A stretch of DNA of 64,000 bases, taken from contig NZ_CP018799.1 in NCBI RefSeq assembly GCF_002795805.1, forward strand, positions 2,349,001 through 2,413,000. Direction: 5' to 3'. Below, piece by piece: positions 17,226-24,851 of the stretch. The notes under the pieces were generated by a model. The model made no database searches, was not told the origin of the DNA, and worked only from the letters and a program-made list of their open reading frames with translations. The first letter of the stretch is position 1; each line of letters begins with the position of its first letter. Source of the stretch: Mariprofundus aestuarium (GTDB lineage Bacteria; Pseudomonadota; Zetaproteobacteria; Mariprofundales; Mariprofundaceae). A program made the translations under genes and the position numbers.

Positions 17226-18332
17226 TTATTTCAAAAATATGGTATGGCTATATACCTCCTCTCCATTCACTAAAATCCGCATCTTATGCTCTCCAGGATA
17301 GTGCTTACGAGTGCTTATAAAATTGAACGAGTGCGACTTCCGAATCACTAACCTCTCCCCCATGTACATCTGGCAGACCCTCAACTTGAAAACCTTCTTA
17401 GAGACGGAGCCGTTGGCTTTTTGATAGTCAATCGCGTAATCGAGCACGAAATGCTGATCCTCTTGATGTGAGAGCAACTCCAGTTCGAACTCAAGATCGT
17501 CGCCGATAACAACCTCCTGTTCGCTGACTCGGAATGCCTCGATCGTAACGACCGGATTAGGGGTAAACCCGAGTAGAGGGAATACATCCGAATGTCCTTG
17601 CTTCACCAAAGTGCGCATGCCATGGCGAATGATCCAGTCGCGGTCATCCGACAATTTCTTCTGCCACCGTAGACAGGTCGCGATGGCCAGTTCCGGATGA
17701 TCCTTGCTGATGTCGTTGATGTTATTGGCAACCGACCTGCGAACTGTCGGATTTGGGTCGTCCACCAGTCTATCTAGCAAATTGATAACCGCCTCCGGAT
17801 CACGAATCAGGGATGCTACTTTTGTCGCCCATGGCAAACGCGAACGGGTGCCCTCCGATACCAGGCGGCGCAGGTGCCATCTCTCGCTATCGCACCATGC
17901 ATGTAGATGGCAGAACGTCAGGTTGTAGTGGTGCTCAAGAAATGGCCGAATGGCGAATTCGGCCGTGAACATTTCGGTTAGTTCTTTCAACGCATCAAGT
18001 GACAATTCGGGCTCGTCCAGCCCGTAGCACCCGATGTAATCGATCACCGGCCATGCCGCGAATCCACTATAGGGATCGTCGGGATCGCCATAGTTCCAAA
18101 CCTCTTTAATGTTTTTTAAGATTGTGATTGTTTCTAAATAGTTATCCGGAAGATGCTGGTGCAGCACCCGGATTATTTGATGAACCCTCTCTTTGAGCTC
18201 AAGTGCGTCCAATCTGGCAATTGCATCATTCTCGAAACCTTCCGAATCTATCAATGGATTTACCTGTTGTAATGCAGTCGTGATGCGGCGAACCGCATCA
18301 CGACCCAATTCATGTTTCAGCTGTTTAGCCAC
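17226..18332 (-). CDS. AlkC-like DNA alkylation repair protein (HEAT-repeat glycosylase)
   Basis: 368 aa. Residues ~1-250 are helical repeats with the AlkC/AlkD-type features FAAWPVIDYIGCYGLDE, FLEHHYN, WLRRLVSEGTRSRLPW-like and NPTVRRSVANNINDISKDHP. Residues ~260-368 are beta-rich (VVIGDDLEFELELLSHQ...YSHTIFLK), matching the Ig-like C-terminal domain of some AlkC proteins. It probably excises N3-alkylated purines. Its start overlaps the end of the small upstream gene by 8 nt, so the two form an operon divergent from a WYL regulator. Base composition looks closer to the core genome than that of the flanking cargo. Confidence 0.8.
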   Translation of the reverse strand: MAKQLKHELGRDAVRRITTALQQVNPLIDSEGFENDAIARLDALELKERVHQIIRVLHQHLPDNYLETITILKNIKEVWNYGDPDDPYSGFAAWPVIDYIGCYGLDEPELSLDALKELTEMFTAEFAIRPFLEHHYNLTFCHLHAWCDSERWHLRRLVSEGTRSRLPWATKVASLIRDPEAVINLLDRLVDDPNPTVRRSVANNINDISKDHPELAIATCLRWQKKLSDDRDWIIRHGMRTLVKQGHSDVFPLLGFTPNPVVTIEAFRVSEQEVVIGDDLEFELELLSHQEDQHFVLDYAIDYQKANGSVSKKVFKLRVCQMYMGERLVIRKSHSFNFISTRKHYPGEHKMRILVNGEEVYSHTIFLK

Positions 18333-18648
18333 GATTGTAGGTGGCTAGGGAGGCCAGTGGCCGGATACAGGATTCATCCATCTGCTCCATATCCATCAGC
18401 GCAAAGAATGCCCCAGCCTCTGGGCACCCCTTCTCTTTCTCAACAACATCTTCTAAATCCTCATTGCTGCGAAATTGTATGATATCGAGATATTCCGATT
18501 CAGATTTGCGAACCATTTCACGCCGTAGAATTCCGGGGTGAGAATCTACAAACGCTTTCTGAAACAGCTCCGAAGCCTGCATTAATTCTGATTCTGTTTT
18601 TCCTTCGGCCAGAAGGATCGGTGCAATGACCGTTACGGGTTTATTCAT
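18325..18648 (-). CDS. Small dimeric alpha/beta-barrel-like protein
   Basis: 107 aa from the ATG at 18648 (AAGGAG upstream); the longer frame to 18732 crosses the operator and is unlikely. MNKPVTVIAPILLAEGKTESEL...FQKAFVDSHPGILRREMVR...YLDIIQFRS resembles antibiotic-biosynthesis-monooxygenase/EthD-type ferredoxin-like folds. Function unknown. It is the first gene of the alkC unit, so it may be stress-related. Confidence 0.6.
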   Translation of the reverse strand: MNKPVTVIAPILLAEGKTESELMQASELFQKAFVDSHPGILRREMVRKSESEYLDIIQFRSNEDLEDVVEKEKGCPEAGAFFALMDMEQMDESCIRPLASLATYNRG

Positions 18649-18693
18649 TTTTTTCTCCTTATTGGATCGTGTCCATGGACAAATGCTATGGAT

Positions 18694-18718
18694 AAATATG
18701 CCATTATATGGCATATTT
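18694..18718. promoter_or_regulatory. 25-bp palindromic operator in the divergent promoter
   Basis: Perfect 11-bp arms, AAATATGCCAT and ATGGCATATTT, with a TAT centre. It lies between the two divergent starts, 5 bp before the WYL regulator's ATG and about 45 bp from the alkC-operon start. The likely ligand is the WYL regulator itself. Confidence 0.65.
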
Positions 18719-18723
18719 GATGA

Positions 18724-19455
18724 ATGGAGCATTCAACCGTATCTGTCCGCCTGCAACGCCTCGACCTGCTGGAAGCGAGACTTAAATCGGGAGAGGCGAT
18801 GACCGCTGGCGGATTGGCAAAGGAGCTTGGCGTCAGCCTCCGCACTATCAACCGCGATATCGCACTCTTAAGGGATCGTGGGCTACCGGTCGAATCGGAC
18901 ATCGGCCGTGGCGGCGGTATCCGACTGCACCGTCACTGGGCTATCGGTCGGATCAATCTCAGTTACTCCGAGGCAGTTGACCTGATGGTCAGTTTAGCCA
19001 TTGCTGAGCAGATGGACTCACCCATTTTTCTCGCCCATCTGAAAAGTGTTCGTTCGAAACTGAGAGCCTCATTCTCCCCAGCCATGAGCCACAAAATCGA
19101 TAGCCTGAAATCACGGATACAGATTGGAAAGAGTGTTTCGGCAGCGGTACTATCAGGCTTTTCGAAACCTGATCCTGCCGTCACCGAACGGCTGAATCAG
19201 GCCTTTCTGATGATGAATCCGGTGCGCATCACTTACCGGGACATGAAGGAGTCGGTTACCGAGCGCGAAATCGAACCACACTACCTGCTACTCAACTATC
19301 CTGTATGGTACGTTCTCGCCTGGGACAGGCTAAGAGAAGATGTCAGAACTTTTCGGTGCGATCGCATTCTGCAACTTGAAAGCATTGATGAGAGTTTCCA
19401 ACTGATTCCAATCCGCCAGTTTAAAAAGGCGTTAGAGGGCGTCCAGACGATTTAA
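18724..19455 (+). CDS. YafY-type HTH/WYL transcriptional regulator
   Basis: 243 aa. The N-terminal winged HTH (MTAGGLAKELGVSLRTINRDIALLRDRG at ~26-53) is followed by a wing IGRGGGIRLHRHW. A WYL domain (~150-235) contains NPVRITYRD and EPHYLLLNYPVWYVLAWDRLREDVRTFRCDRI. WYL regulators often respond to DNA damage or nucleic-acid ligands, which fits its divergent position beside an AlkC-like glycosylase. The 25-bp palindrome ending 5 bp before its start suggests autoregulation and control of the repair pair. Confidence 0.82.
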   Translation: MEHSTVSVRLQRLDLLEARLKSGEAMTAGGLAKELGVSLRTINRDIALLRDRGLPVESDIGRGGGIRLHRHWAIGRINLSYSEAVDLMVSLAIAEQMDSPIFLAHLKSVRSKLRASFSPAMSHKIDSLKSRIQIGKSVSAAVLSGFSKPDPAVTERLNQAFLMMNPVRITYRDMKESVTEREIEPHYLLLNYPVWYVLAWDRLREDVRTFRCDRILQLESIDESFQLIPIRQFKKALEGVQTI

Positions 19456-19473
19456 TTGCTTAGCTGCTGTTTT

Positions 19474-19505
19474 GAACGTCTGCTATTGGCCGAAAGCAGA
19501 CATTC
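19474..19505. repeat. Imperfect palindrome, copy 7
   Basis: GAACGTCTGCTATTGGCC then GAAAGCAGACATTC; 'GGCCAA' centre type. It lies just inside the right repeat array, mirroring copy 1 just inside the left array. Confidence 0.7.
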
Positions 19506-19523
19506 AGCAATGCCCCCGATTTA

Positions 19524-19598
19524 ACAGCAGGGTGTCACTTTGAGTCACACTAACCTGCCGCTTTGTCACAATGACCTGTCACATTCATTACAATCTGC
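19524..19598 (+). repeat. Transposon-end-like array, right: three adjoining repeats
   Basis: 19533-19555 reads TGTCACTTTGAGTCACAC..., identical to the first unit of the left array. It is followed by a 21-bp unit (19556-19576, TGCCGCTTTGTCACAATG...) and a 22-bp unit (19577-19598, TGTCACATTCATTACAAT...). 19524-19557 is an exact inverted copy of 6731-6764. The remaining gap up to 19727 shows nothing else. Confidence 0.65.
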
Positions 19599-19727
19599 AG
19601 CTGGTCAACACCCCGACTGTTTTACAATTTATGCCTTCCCCCACACGCTTAAGCTGGACCTCTCCTGTCTATGTGAATGGTGAATTTTCACTGCTGAACA
19701 TCTTCTTTTGGATTTAGTCTGTATTAT

Positions 19728-20579
19728 CTATCTAATTGATTGTAAGTGCTTAATGGTCTCTATGCTAGCCAAGTTGTATAAAGGTTGAAGAAGAACACTG
19801 GGATCTAGGTGGCTTATAGATTTCAATGATAGAGCGTAAGCCGCATCAGCTTCTAAAGTGGCATAAAGATAGTTCCCAATGTGGGCGTTCTTTTTGCAAC
19901 ATCTGTATTGGTAAGGGTCGATTCCAAGCTCGACAAAAACATCATACTTGGTTCTTCCGTAATATATGTGATCACACTCTAATAATGATTTCAAAAGTAC
20001 AACTTTTTGGAATAAATGTAGATTTTCATCACTGAATGGATCATTGAATAAAGAAATTAGCCTTGGTATTTCAGGTTTAATTTTAGTTGAAAATATCGGA
20101 TGTTTTTCAACAGCTTCATTAGTAGAGCAGCGCTGCTTACACAAGCGGCATACTCCCCATGGAATTTTCCAATTTTTAACCCATTCAAGTCCAAATCGTC
20201 CACAGTTTATGCAGTCTTCAATCAGAGGGGTATCGTGAATTAAACAGTGGCTTATCCACTGATGTGTCCAAGCTTCTCTAAAATATGGTATTTCGTCCTC
20301 TTGAAAGCAAAGCGGGCAATATCTTTCAGAAAAGGATGGGTGTATGTCAGAGGCATAGATGCTTATAAAAAGCTCTAAATCTTTGGGAGGAACAAGTTCT
20401 TCGGTATGAGAAATGACATCACAATCAATAAACAACTCATGAAGTGTTTTTCCATTGAAACTATAGGTATCGAAGTCTTCGATGAATGCTGCGTTATGAT
20501 GAGCTAACCTATAAAGCCAGCCCGTGGTGGATTCATCTTTATTTGGGAGAAAGAAAACGGCCAGAAGTGATTCAATCAC
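19728..20579 (-). CDS. tniQ: TniQ family protein
   Basis: 283 aa. The N-terminus LLAVFFLPNKDESTTGWLYRLAHHN is typical of TniQ. A zinc-binding core follows: RYCPLCFQEDEIPYFREAWT, then HCLIHDTPLIEDCINCG and a second CRLCKQRCS cluster. TniQ/TnsD proteins select target sites for Tn7-like and Tn5053-like transposons. It stands alone here: no TnsA, TnsB/TniA or TnsC/TniB gene is visible. It reads leftward from the island edge, about 165 bp from the end of nrdJb. It may be a leftover of a decayed element or serve transposase genes outside the window. Confidence 0.82.
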   Translation of the reverse strand: MIESLLAVFFLPNKDESTTGWLYRLAHHNAAFIEDFDTYSFNGKTLHELFIDCDVISHTEELVPPKDLELFISIYASDIHPSFSERYCPLCFQEDEIPYFREAWTHQWISHCLIHDTPLIEDCINCGRFGLEWVKNWKIPWGVCRLCKQRCSTNEAVEKHPIFSTKIKPEIPRLISLFNDPFSDENLHLFQKVVLLKSLLECDHIYYGRTKYDVFVELGIDPYQYRCCKKNAHIGNYLYATLEADAAYALSLKSISHLDPSVLLQPLYNLASIETIKHLQSIR

Positions 20580-20745
20580 TTCTGGCCAAAGCTAAAGATG
20601 CTCAATAAATCGGCATTTATTGTCATGGCGCTGTAATAAAACCAACGCAACTATAATGAGTTACAAGATATCTCATTATTTATTGATGCTAGTTTTATCA
20701 TTAACTAGTGAAATATCTCATTAATTAGTGGCACAGCACAATGTC
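20580..20745. other. Island/core junction with short repeats
   Basis: 166 bp of AT-rich DNA between tniQ and nrdJb. ATATCTCATTA occurs at 20668-20678 and again at 20713-20723. TAATGAG/CTCATTA (20654-20660, 20672-20678) and CTAGTT/AACTAG (20689-20694, 20703-20708) form short inverted repeats. This looks like a mobile-element end or attachment region; the exact boundary cannot be fixed from one sequence. Confidence 0.4.
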
Positions 20746-21384
20746 CTACCCACATTTACTGTCGCCACACTCCAAGCAGCAGTTGCAGTTATCAAGACGT
20801 ACAACCGCCATCGCGCCGCACTTGTCACACTGGTTACCCTTGGCCATGGCATCCTTGCCCAGCTTCTCTTCAGCTTCATGACGTTTGGCCTGTAGTTCGG
20901 CGTTATTGAGCGTACCTTCCATCATCCCGATGGAGATCAGGTGCTGCTGGATCACTTCACCGATCTCGGCAACGATAGACGGCATATATTTGCCACCGCG
21001 CTTGTAGTAGCCACCGCGCGGATCGAACACCGCTTTAAGCTCCTCTACCAGGAAGGTGATATCACCGCCCTTGCGGAAGATTGCGGAGGTGATGCGGGTC
21101 AGCGCCACAATCCACATGAAGTGCTCCATATTCTTGGAGTTGATGAACACCTCAAACGGACGGCGATGTTCATCCGGCGTTCCATGATTGACGATCACAT
21201 CGTTGATCGTGATATACATGGCGTGATCAGAGTTCGGTGTTTTGATCTTGTAGGTGCTGCCTTCAAGAATATCGTCACGCTCAAGAAGCGGTGCGATATG
21301 GTGAATCGTTGCCTCCTGCTTCTGTGCCTCATCCTCGGGTTTCTTCACTTCATAACCGGTGATTTTACTCTCAATTTTGATCAT
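20746..21384 (-). CDS. nrdJb: B12-dependent ribonucleotide reductase, C-terminal subunit NrdJb
   Basis: 212 aa, corresponding to the C-terminal part of class II reductases, with VFDPRGGYYKRGGKYMPSIVAEIGE and a cysteine-rich tail (CDKCGAMAVVRLDNCNCCLECGDSKCG) that re-reduces the active site. The ATG at 21384 has GGAGG upstream; the GTG just before it is too close to that site. The start shares one base (TGATG) with the stop of a possible 66-aa frame. Together with NrdJa it makes deoxyribonucleotides using adenosylcobalamin. Confidence 0.9.
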   Translation of the reverse strand: MIKIESKITGYEVKKPEDEAQKQEATIHHIAPLLERDDILEGSTYKIKTPNSDHAMYITINDVIVNHGTPDEHRRPFEVFINSKNMEHFMWIVALTRITSAIFRKGGDITFLVEELKAVFDPRGGYYKRGGKYMPSIVAEIGEVIQQHLISIGMMEGTLNNAELQAKRHEAEEKLGKDAMAKGNQCDKCGAMAVVRLDNCNCCLECGDSKCG

Positions 21385-21584
21385 CACTTACCTCCACGCA
21401 TGGCCAGAATCTCTTTGATCCGATCACACCTAAAATGGTGCAGCGTATTTCCATGATTGCTCATGCCCGGACGCTGCAGCCGGTATGTGTGGGGGCTCTC
21501 ACCTTCAAATGAATGAACCTCGGGAGAACTAGCCAGTACCCACAGATTTATTGGCGGGAGCTTCTTCCGGCCAGCTGATCCCAT
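21384..21584 (-). CDS. Possible small protein between the two nrdJ halves
   Basis: A 66-aa open frame (MGSAGRKKLPPINLWVL...CDRIKEILAMRGGK) begins 8 nt after the nrdJa stop and ends in a TGATG overlap with nrdJb. No good ribosome-binding site and no recognised family. The overlap could indicate translational coupling of nrdJb; the frame may simply be spacer. Confidence 0.25.
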   Translation of the reverse strand: MGSAGRKKLPPINLWVLASSPEVHSFEGESPHTYRLQRPGMSNHGNTLHHFRCDRIKEILAMRGGK

Positions 21585-21592
21585 TAGCGGAA

Positions 21593-23764
21593 TCAGAACT
21601 TGCCATAATACCCCTCTTTAAGGGCATCAAAGAGGTTGGCTGCGGAGTGAACCTCTCCGTCGTACTCAATCTCATCGTTACCCTTGGCCTCGATCTCGGT
21701 GCCATCCTCAAGCTTGAACTTGTAGGTAGTGTTGGCGAGATCAGACTCCTTCACCAGCACGCCCTGGAACGCCTCCGGATTAAAGCGGAAGGTAGTGCAG
21801 CCCTTGAGCCCCTGCTCGTAGGCGTAGAGGTAGATGTCCTTGAAATCCTCATACGGGAAGTCGGTCGGCACGTTGGCTGTTTTGGAGATGGATGAATCCA
21901 CCCAGCGCTGTGCTGCGGCCTGGATATCGACATGCTGCTTTGGTGTCACTTCATCAGCGGAGATGAAATAGTCTGGCAGCTTGTTGGCCTCCTCCTCAGT
22001 GTAGGGCATGGCATCGGCATTGATCAGTTCGCGGTAGGCGAGCAACTCGAATGAGAATACATCCACCTTCTCTTTTGACTTCTTACCCTCACGAATAATG
22101 TTGCGTGCATAGTGGTGCGCGAAGCTCGGTTCAATGCCATTGGAGGCATTGTTGGCCAGAGAGAGTGAAATTGTACCGGTCGGTGCTATCGATGAGTGGT
22201 GAGTAAAACGACATCCCTTCTCAATCATCGCTTCGATCATCGCTTTATCCTCTTCGCAACCGGTTGCGAGGAATTTCTGCATGTACTTGGAATATTTCGC
22301 CCAGAGAACCTTGCCAGCCAGCTTGTCGCCGATCTTGATGCCATCGTCCAGCATCTCAGGACGCTTGGCCATCATCTCAGGCGTTACTTCGTACTCCTTC
22401 TCAAGCGCAGGTGCTATTCCCTTCTCATCGACCAGTTCGAGACCTGTCTGGAAACCGGTACGTGCCATCTCATAGGCAATCTTCTCGGTGAACTCCAGTG
22501 ATTCGGAGGTACCGTAAGGAGTCCGCAGCATGGTCAGTGCGGAACCGAGCCCCAGGAAGCCCATGCCGTGACGGCGTTTGGAGAGAATCTCCTCGCGCTG
22601 TCTCTCCAGCGGTAAACCGTTAATATCAACCACGTTGTCGAGCATACGGGTGAAGATCGCCACCACCTCGCGGTAGGATTCCCAATCGAAGTATGCGTTA
22701 TCGGTAAAGGCATTGCGCACAAACTTGGTCAGGTTAACGGAACCAAGCAGGCAGGCACCGTATGGCGGCAGCGGCTGCTCGCCGCACGGGTTGGTGGCAC
22801 GCACGTCCTCGCAGAACCAGTTGTTGTTCAGCTCGTTCACTTCATCGATCAGGATAAAGCCAGGTTCGGCGTAATCGTAGGTCGAGGCCATAATCACATC
22901 CCAGAGGCGCTGCGCCTTCATGGTACGGTAAACCTTGCAGGCCACATAACCGCGGTCATCCTTAACAGAACCCTTTGGTGGGTTGGCAACATGTTTAAAC
23001 ACAATGCGGGTCTCGGCATCGTCGATCTCGCACTGGCTGGCCGGAAAAACAAGATCCCAGTCACTATCATTCTTCACCGCTTCCATGAAATCGCGGGTGA
23101 TCAGGCAGGAGAGGTTAAACTGGCGCAGGCGACCATCTTCGCGCTTAGCGCGGATGAAATCGGTGATGTCGGGATGGGAGATGTCGAAGGTACCCATCTG
23201 CGCACCGCGACGGCCACCAGCAGAGGAGACGGTAAAACACATCTTGTCATAGATATCCATGAATGAGAGAGGCCCTGAGGTGTAAGCGCCGGCACCCGAT
23301 ACGTAAGCGCCTTTCGGACGCAGGGTGGAGAACTCGTAGCCGATACCGCAACCGGCCTTCAGCGTCAGGCCCGCTTCGTGGACCATGGAGAGGATGCCGT
23401 CCATCGAGTCAGGGATAGTGCCTGATACGGTGCAGTTGATTGTCGATGTGGCTGGTTTGTGTGCTTCAGCGCCGGCATTGGACATGATACGGCCAGCAGG
23501 GATCGCACCATTGGCCAGCGCCCATGTGAACTTCTCGAACCATTCATCGCGTTTATCTTCATCCTCAACCGCGGAAAGCGCCCTAGCTACACGCTCATAG
23601 GTCGCTTCGATATTCTCGTCGACGGCATTGTGATTCTTATCCTTCAGACGATATTTCTTGTCCCAGATATCCAGCGATGCAGGCTGAAACCCGATGTCAG
23701 CCGCACTGTTCTGTTGCGCGCCATCAATTGATGCGATCTTCAAAGCGTTCCTGTTTGAGCTCAT
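21593..23764 (-). CDS. nrdJa: B12-dependent ribonucleotide reductase, catalytic subunit NrdJa
   Basis: 723 aa from the ATG at 23764 (GGAGGGG upstream). Signature stretches include NGAIPAGRIMSNAG, INCTVSGTIPDSMDGIL, TLKAGCGIGYEFSTLRPKG, NLSCLITRDFME, NPCGEQPLPPYGACLLGSVNL (finger-loop cysteine and the N-x-C-x-E motif) and PTGTISLSLANNASNGIEPSFA. This is an adenosylcobalamin-dependent ribonucleoside-diphosphate reductase that can work with or without oxygen. The split into NrdJa plus NrdJb is known from Pseudomonas. Candidate NrdR and DnaA boxes lie upstream. Confidence 0.93.
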   Translation of the reverse strand: MSSNRNALKIASIDGAQQNSAADIGFQPASLDIWDKKYRLKDKNHNAVDENIEATYERVARALSAVEDEDKRDEWFEKFTWALANGAIPAGRIMSNAGAEAHKPATSTINCTVSGTIPDSMDGILSMVHEAGLTLKAGCGIGYEFSTLRPKGAYVSGAGAYTSGPLSFMDIYDKMCFTVSSAGGRRGAQMGTFDISHPDITDFIRAKREDGRLRQFNLSCLITRDFMEAVKNDSDWDLVFPASQCEIDDAETRIVFKHVANPPKGSVKDDRGYVACKVYRTMKAQRLWDVIMASTYDYAEPGFILIDEVNELNNNWFCEDVRATNPCGEQPLPPYGACLLGSVNLTKFVRNAFTDNAYFDWESYREVVAIFTRMLDNVVDINGLPLERQREEILSKRRHGMGFLGLGSALTMLRTPYGTSESLEFTEKIAYEMARTGFQTGLELVDEKGIAPALEKEYEVTPEMMAKRPEMLDDGIKIGDKLAGKVLWAKYSKYMQKFLATGCEEDKAMIEAMIEKGCRFTHHSSIAPTGTISLSLANNASNGIEPSFAHHYARNIIREGKKSKEKVDVFSFELLAYRELINADAMPYTEEEANKLPDYFISADEVTPKQHVDIQAAAQRWVDSSISKTANVPTDFPYEDFKDIYLYAYEQGLKGCTTFRFNPEAFQGVLVKESDLANTTYKFKLEDGTEIEAKGNDEIEYDGEVHSAANLFDALKEGYYGKF

Positions 23765-23829
23765 GCACTCCCCTCCGGCAATCATCCGGCGAAGTGGCCG
23801 GAAAACGAAATCTTGGCGGGGAGTGTAGG

Positions 23830-23876
23830 CACAACATCTAGGGTGTCAAGCAATCTCATTGCACTATTTGTTGTGT
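23830..23876. promoter_or_regulatory. Candidate pair of NrdR boxes upstream of nrdJa
   Basis: CACAACATCTAGGGTGT (23830-23846) and GCACTATTTGTTGTGT (23861-23876) resemble the ACACTATATATAGTGT-like NrdR box. Their starts are about 31 bp apart, the usual three-helical-turn spacing of paired NrdR sites. Confidence 0.4.
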
Positions 23877-23891
23877 TTTAATGCACACATA

Positions 23892-23922
23892 TTATCCACC
23901 AGTTATCCACAGCTTATCCAAG
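23892..23922 (+). promoter_or_regulatory. Three DnaA-box-like 9-mers at 11-bp intervals
   Basis: TTATCCACC (23892), TTATCCACA (23903; a perfect DnaA box) and TTATCCAAG (23914), each 11 bp from the next. They lie between divergent nrdJa and ubiE. DnaA controls the nrd operon in E. coli, so DnaA-linked control of nrdJ is plausible. Confidence 0.5.
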
Positions 23923-24007
23923 AAAAACCTAACAAAAGGGCATTCTCCCTATATAAACAGAGGCTTTGTTTGGAGAGTCGGCAAATGCCTGATACGATGC
24001 GCATCCC

Positions 24008-24802
24008 ATGAACGACACAACCCATAACCCTGATACAAGCACAACATCTGGTGCTGCGGAAAACCCGACCCACTTCGGCTTTGAAACCGTAAGCGGCACC
24101 GAGAAGGTGAACCGCGTGATGGGAGTTTTCTCATCCGTTGCCAGCCAGTACGACATCATGAACGACGTCATGAGCGGCGGCATGCATCGACTCTGGAAAC
24201 GGCGCCTGTTTGCAACGGCATCAATCGGTGCGGGAAGCCGTGTCCTCGACGTCGCAGCAGGTTCGGGCGATATTGCCATCGGACTGGCCAAGAAAATGGG
24301 GCCGACCGGACGTGTCGTATTGACCGACCTCAATGGCCCGATGCTGGCTGAAGGGGCTCGCCGGGTTATTGATGAGGGACTGCTTCCGGGTCGCGCCGAC
24401 TGCATACAGTCTGACGGCACTCGCCTCGCGTTTGCCGATAACAGTTTTGATTGCGTGACCATCGCCTTCGGCATCCGCAACTTTCTCGATATCGAGACGG
24501 GGCTGGCCGAGTTCTATCGTGTTCTCAAACCGGGCGGACAGTTTATCTGCCTAGAGTTCTCGCGCCCTGTATTGCCGGGACTTGATGTGATCTATGATGC
24601 CTATTCATTTAATATTATTCCTCTGATGGGTGAAAAGGTGACCGGCGACCGCGACTCCTACCAGTACCTCGTTGAATCGATCCGCCGCTTCCCTGACCAG
24701 AACCGTTTTGCCAAACTGATCAGCAAGGCTGGCTTCGACCTCGTGAAATACGATAACCTGACCGGTGGGGTCGTCGCCCTGCACAGAGGTTACAAGGTTT
24801 GA
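24008..24802 (+). CDS. ubiE: Ubiquinone/menaquinone methyltransferase UbiE
   Basis: 264 aa. SAM-dependent class I methyltransferase. The family stretch VFSSVASQYDIMNDVMSGGMHRLWKR is followed by motif I VLDVAAGSGDIAIGLAKK, then FDCVTIAFGIRN and FYRVLKPGGQFICLEFSRP near the UbiE signature. It C-methylates the benzoquinol ring in ubiquinone synthesis. It is first of a ubiE-ubiJ-ubiB run on the same strand, the same order as in E. coli. The first ~35 residues are an unconserved Thr/Asn-rich extension. Confidence 0.95.
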   Translation: MNDTTHNPDTSTTSGAAENPTHFGFETVSGTEKVNRVMGVFSSVASQYDIMNDVMSGGMHRLWKRRLFATASIGAGSRVLDVAAGSGDIAIGLAKKMGPTGRVVLTDLNGPMLAEGARRVIDEGLLPGRADCIQSDGTRLAFADNSFDCVTIAFGIRNFLDIETGLAEFYRVLKPGGQFICLEFSRPVLPGLDVIYDAYSFNIIPLMGEKVTGDRDSYQYLVESIRRFPDQNRFAKLISKAGFDLVKYDNLTGGVVALHRGYKV

Positions 24803-24851
24803 GACTGGTAATTAGACACCGGCCTGAAAACCGTACCATGGAAGGTGCCCT

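Noticed and set aside
6773-19505. Palindromes as integron attC sites
   Set aside because: They lack the attC core (GTTRRRY/RYYYAAC), and the recombinase present is a serine type, not an integron tyrosine integrase.
19728-20579. CRISPR-associated transposon (TniQ as a CAST component)
   Set aside because: No cas genes, no CRISPR array and no tnsB/tnsC in the window; TniQ alone does not support this.
23892-23922. Chromosomal origin of replication at the DnaA boxes
   Set aside because: Only three boxes, no dnaA/dnaN/gyrB/parAB nearby and the region sits between nrdJa and ubiE; promoter regulation is simpler.
23765-24007. Cobalamin riboswitch upstream of nrdJa
   Set aside because: No B12-box-like sequence or large leader structure was found.
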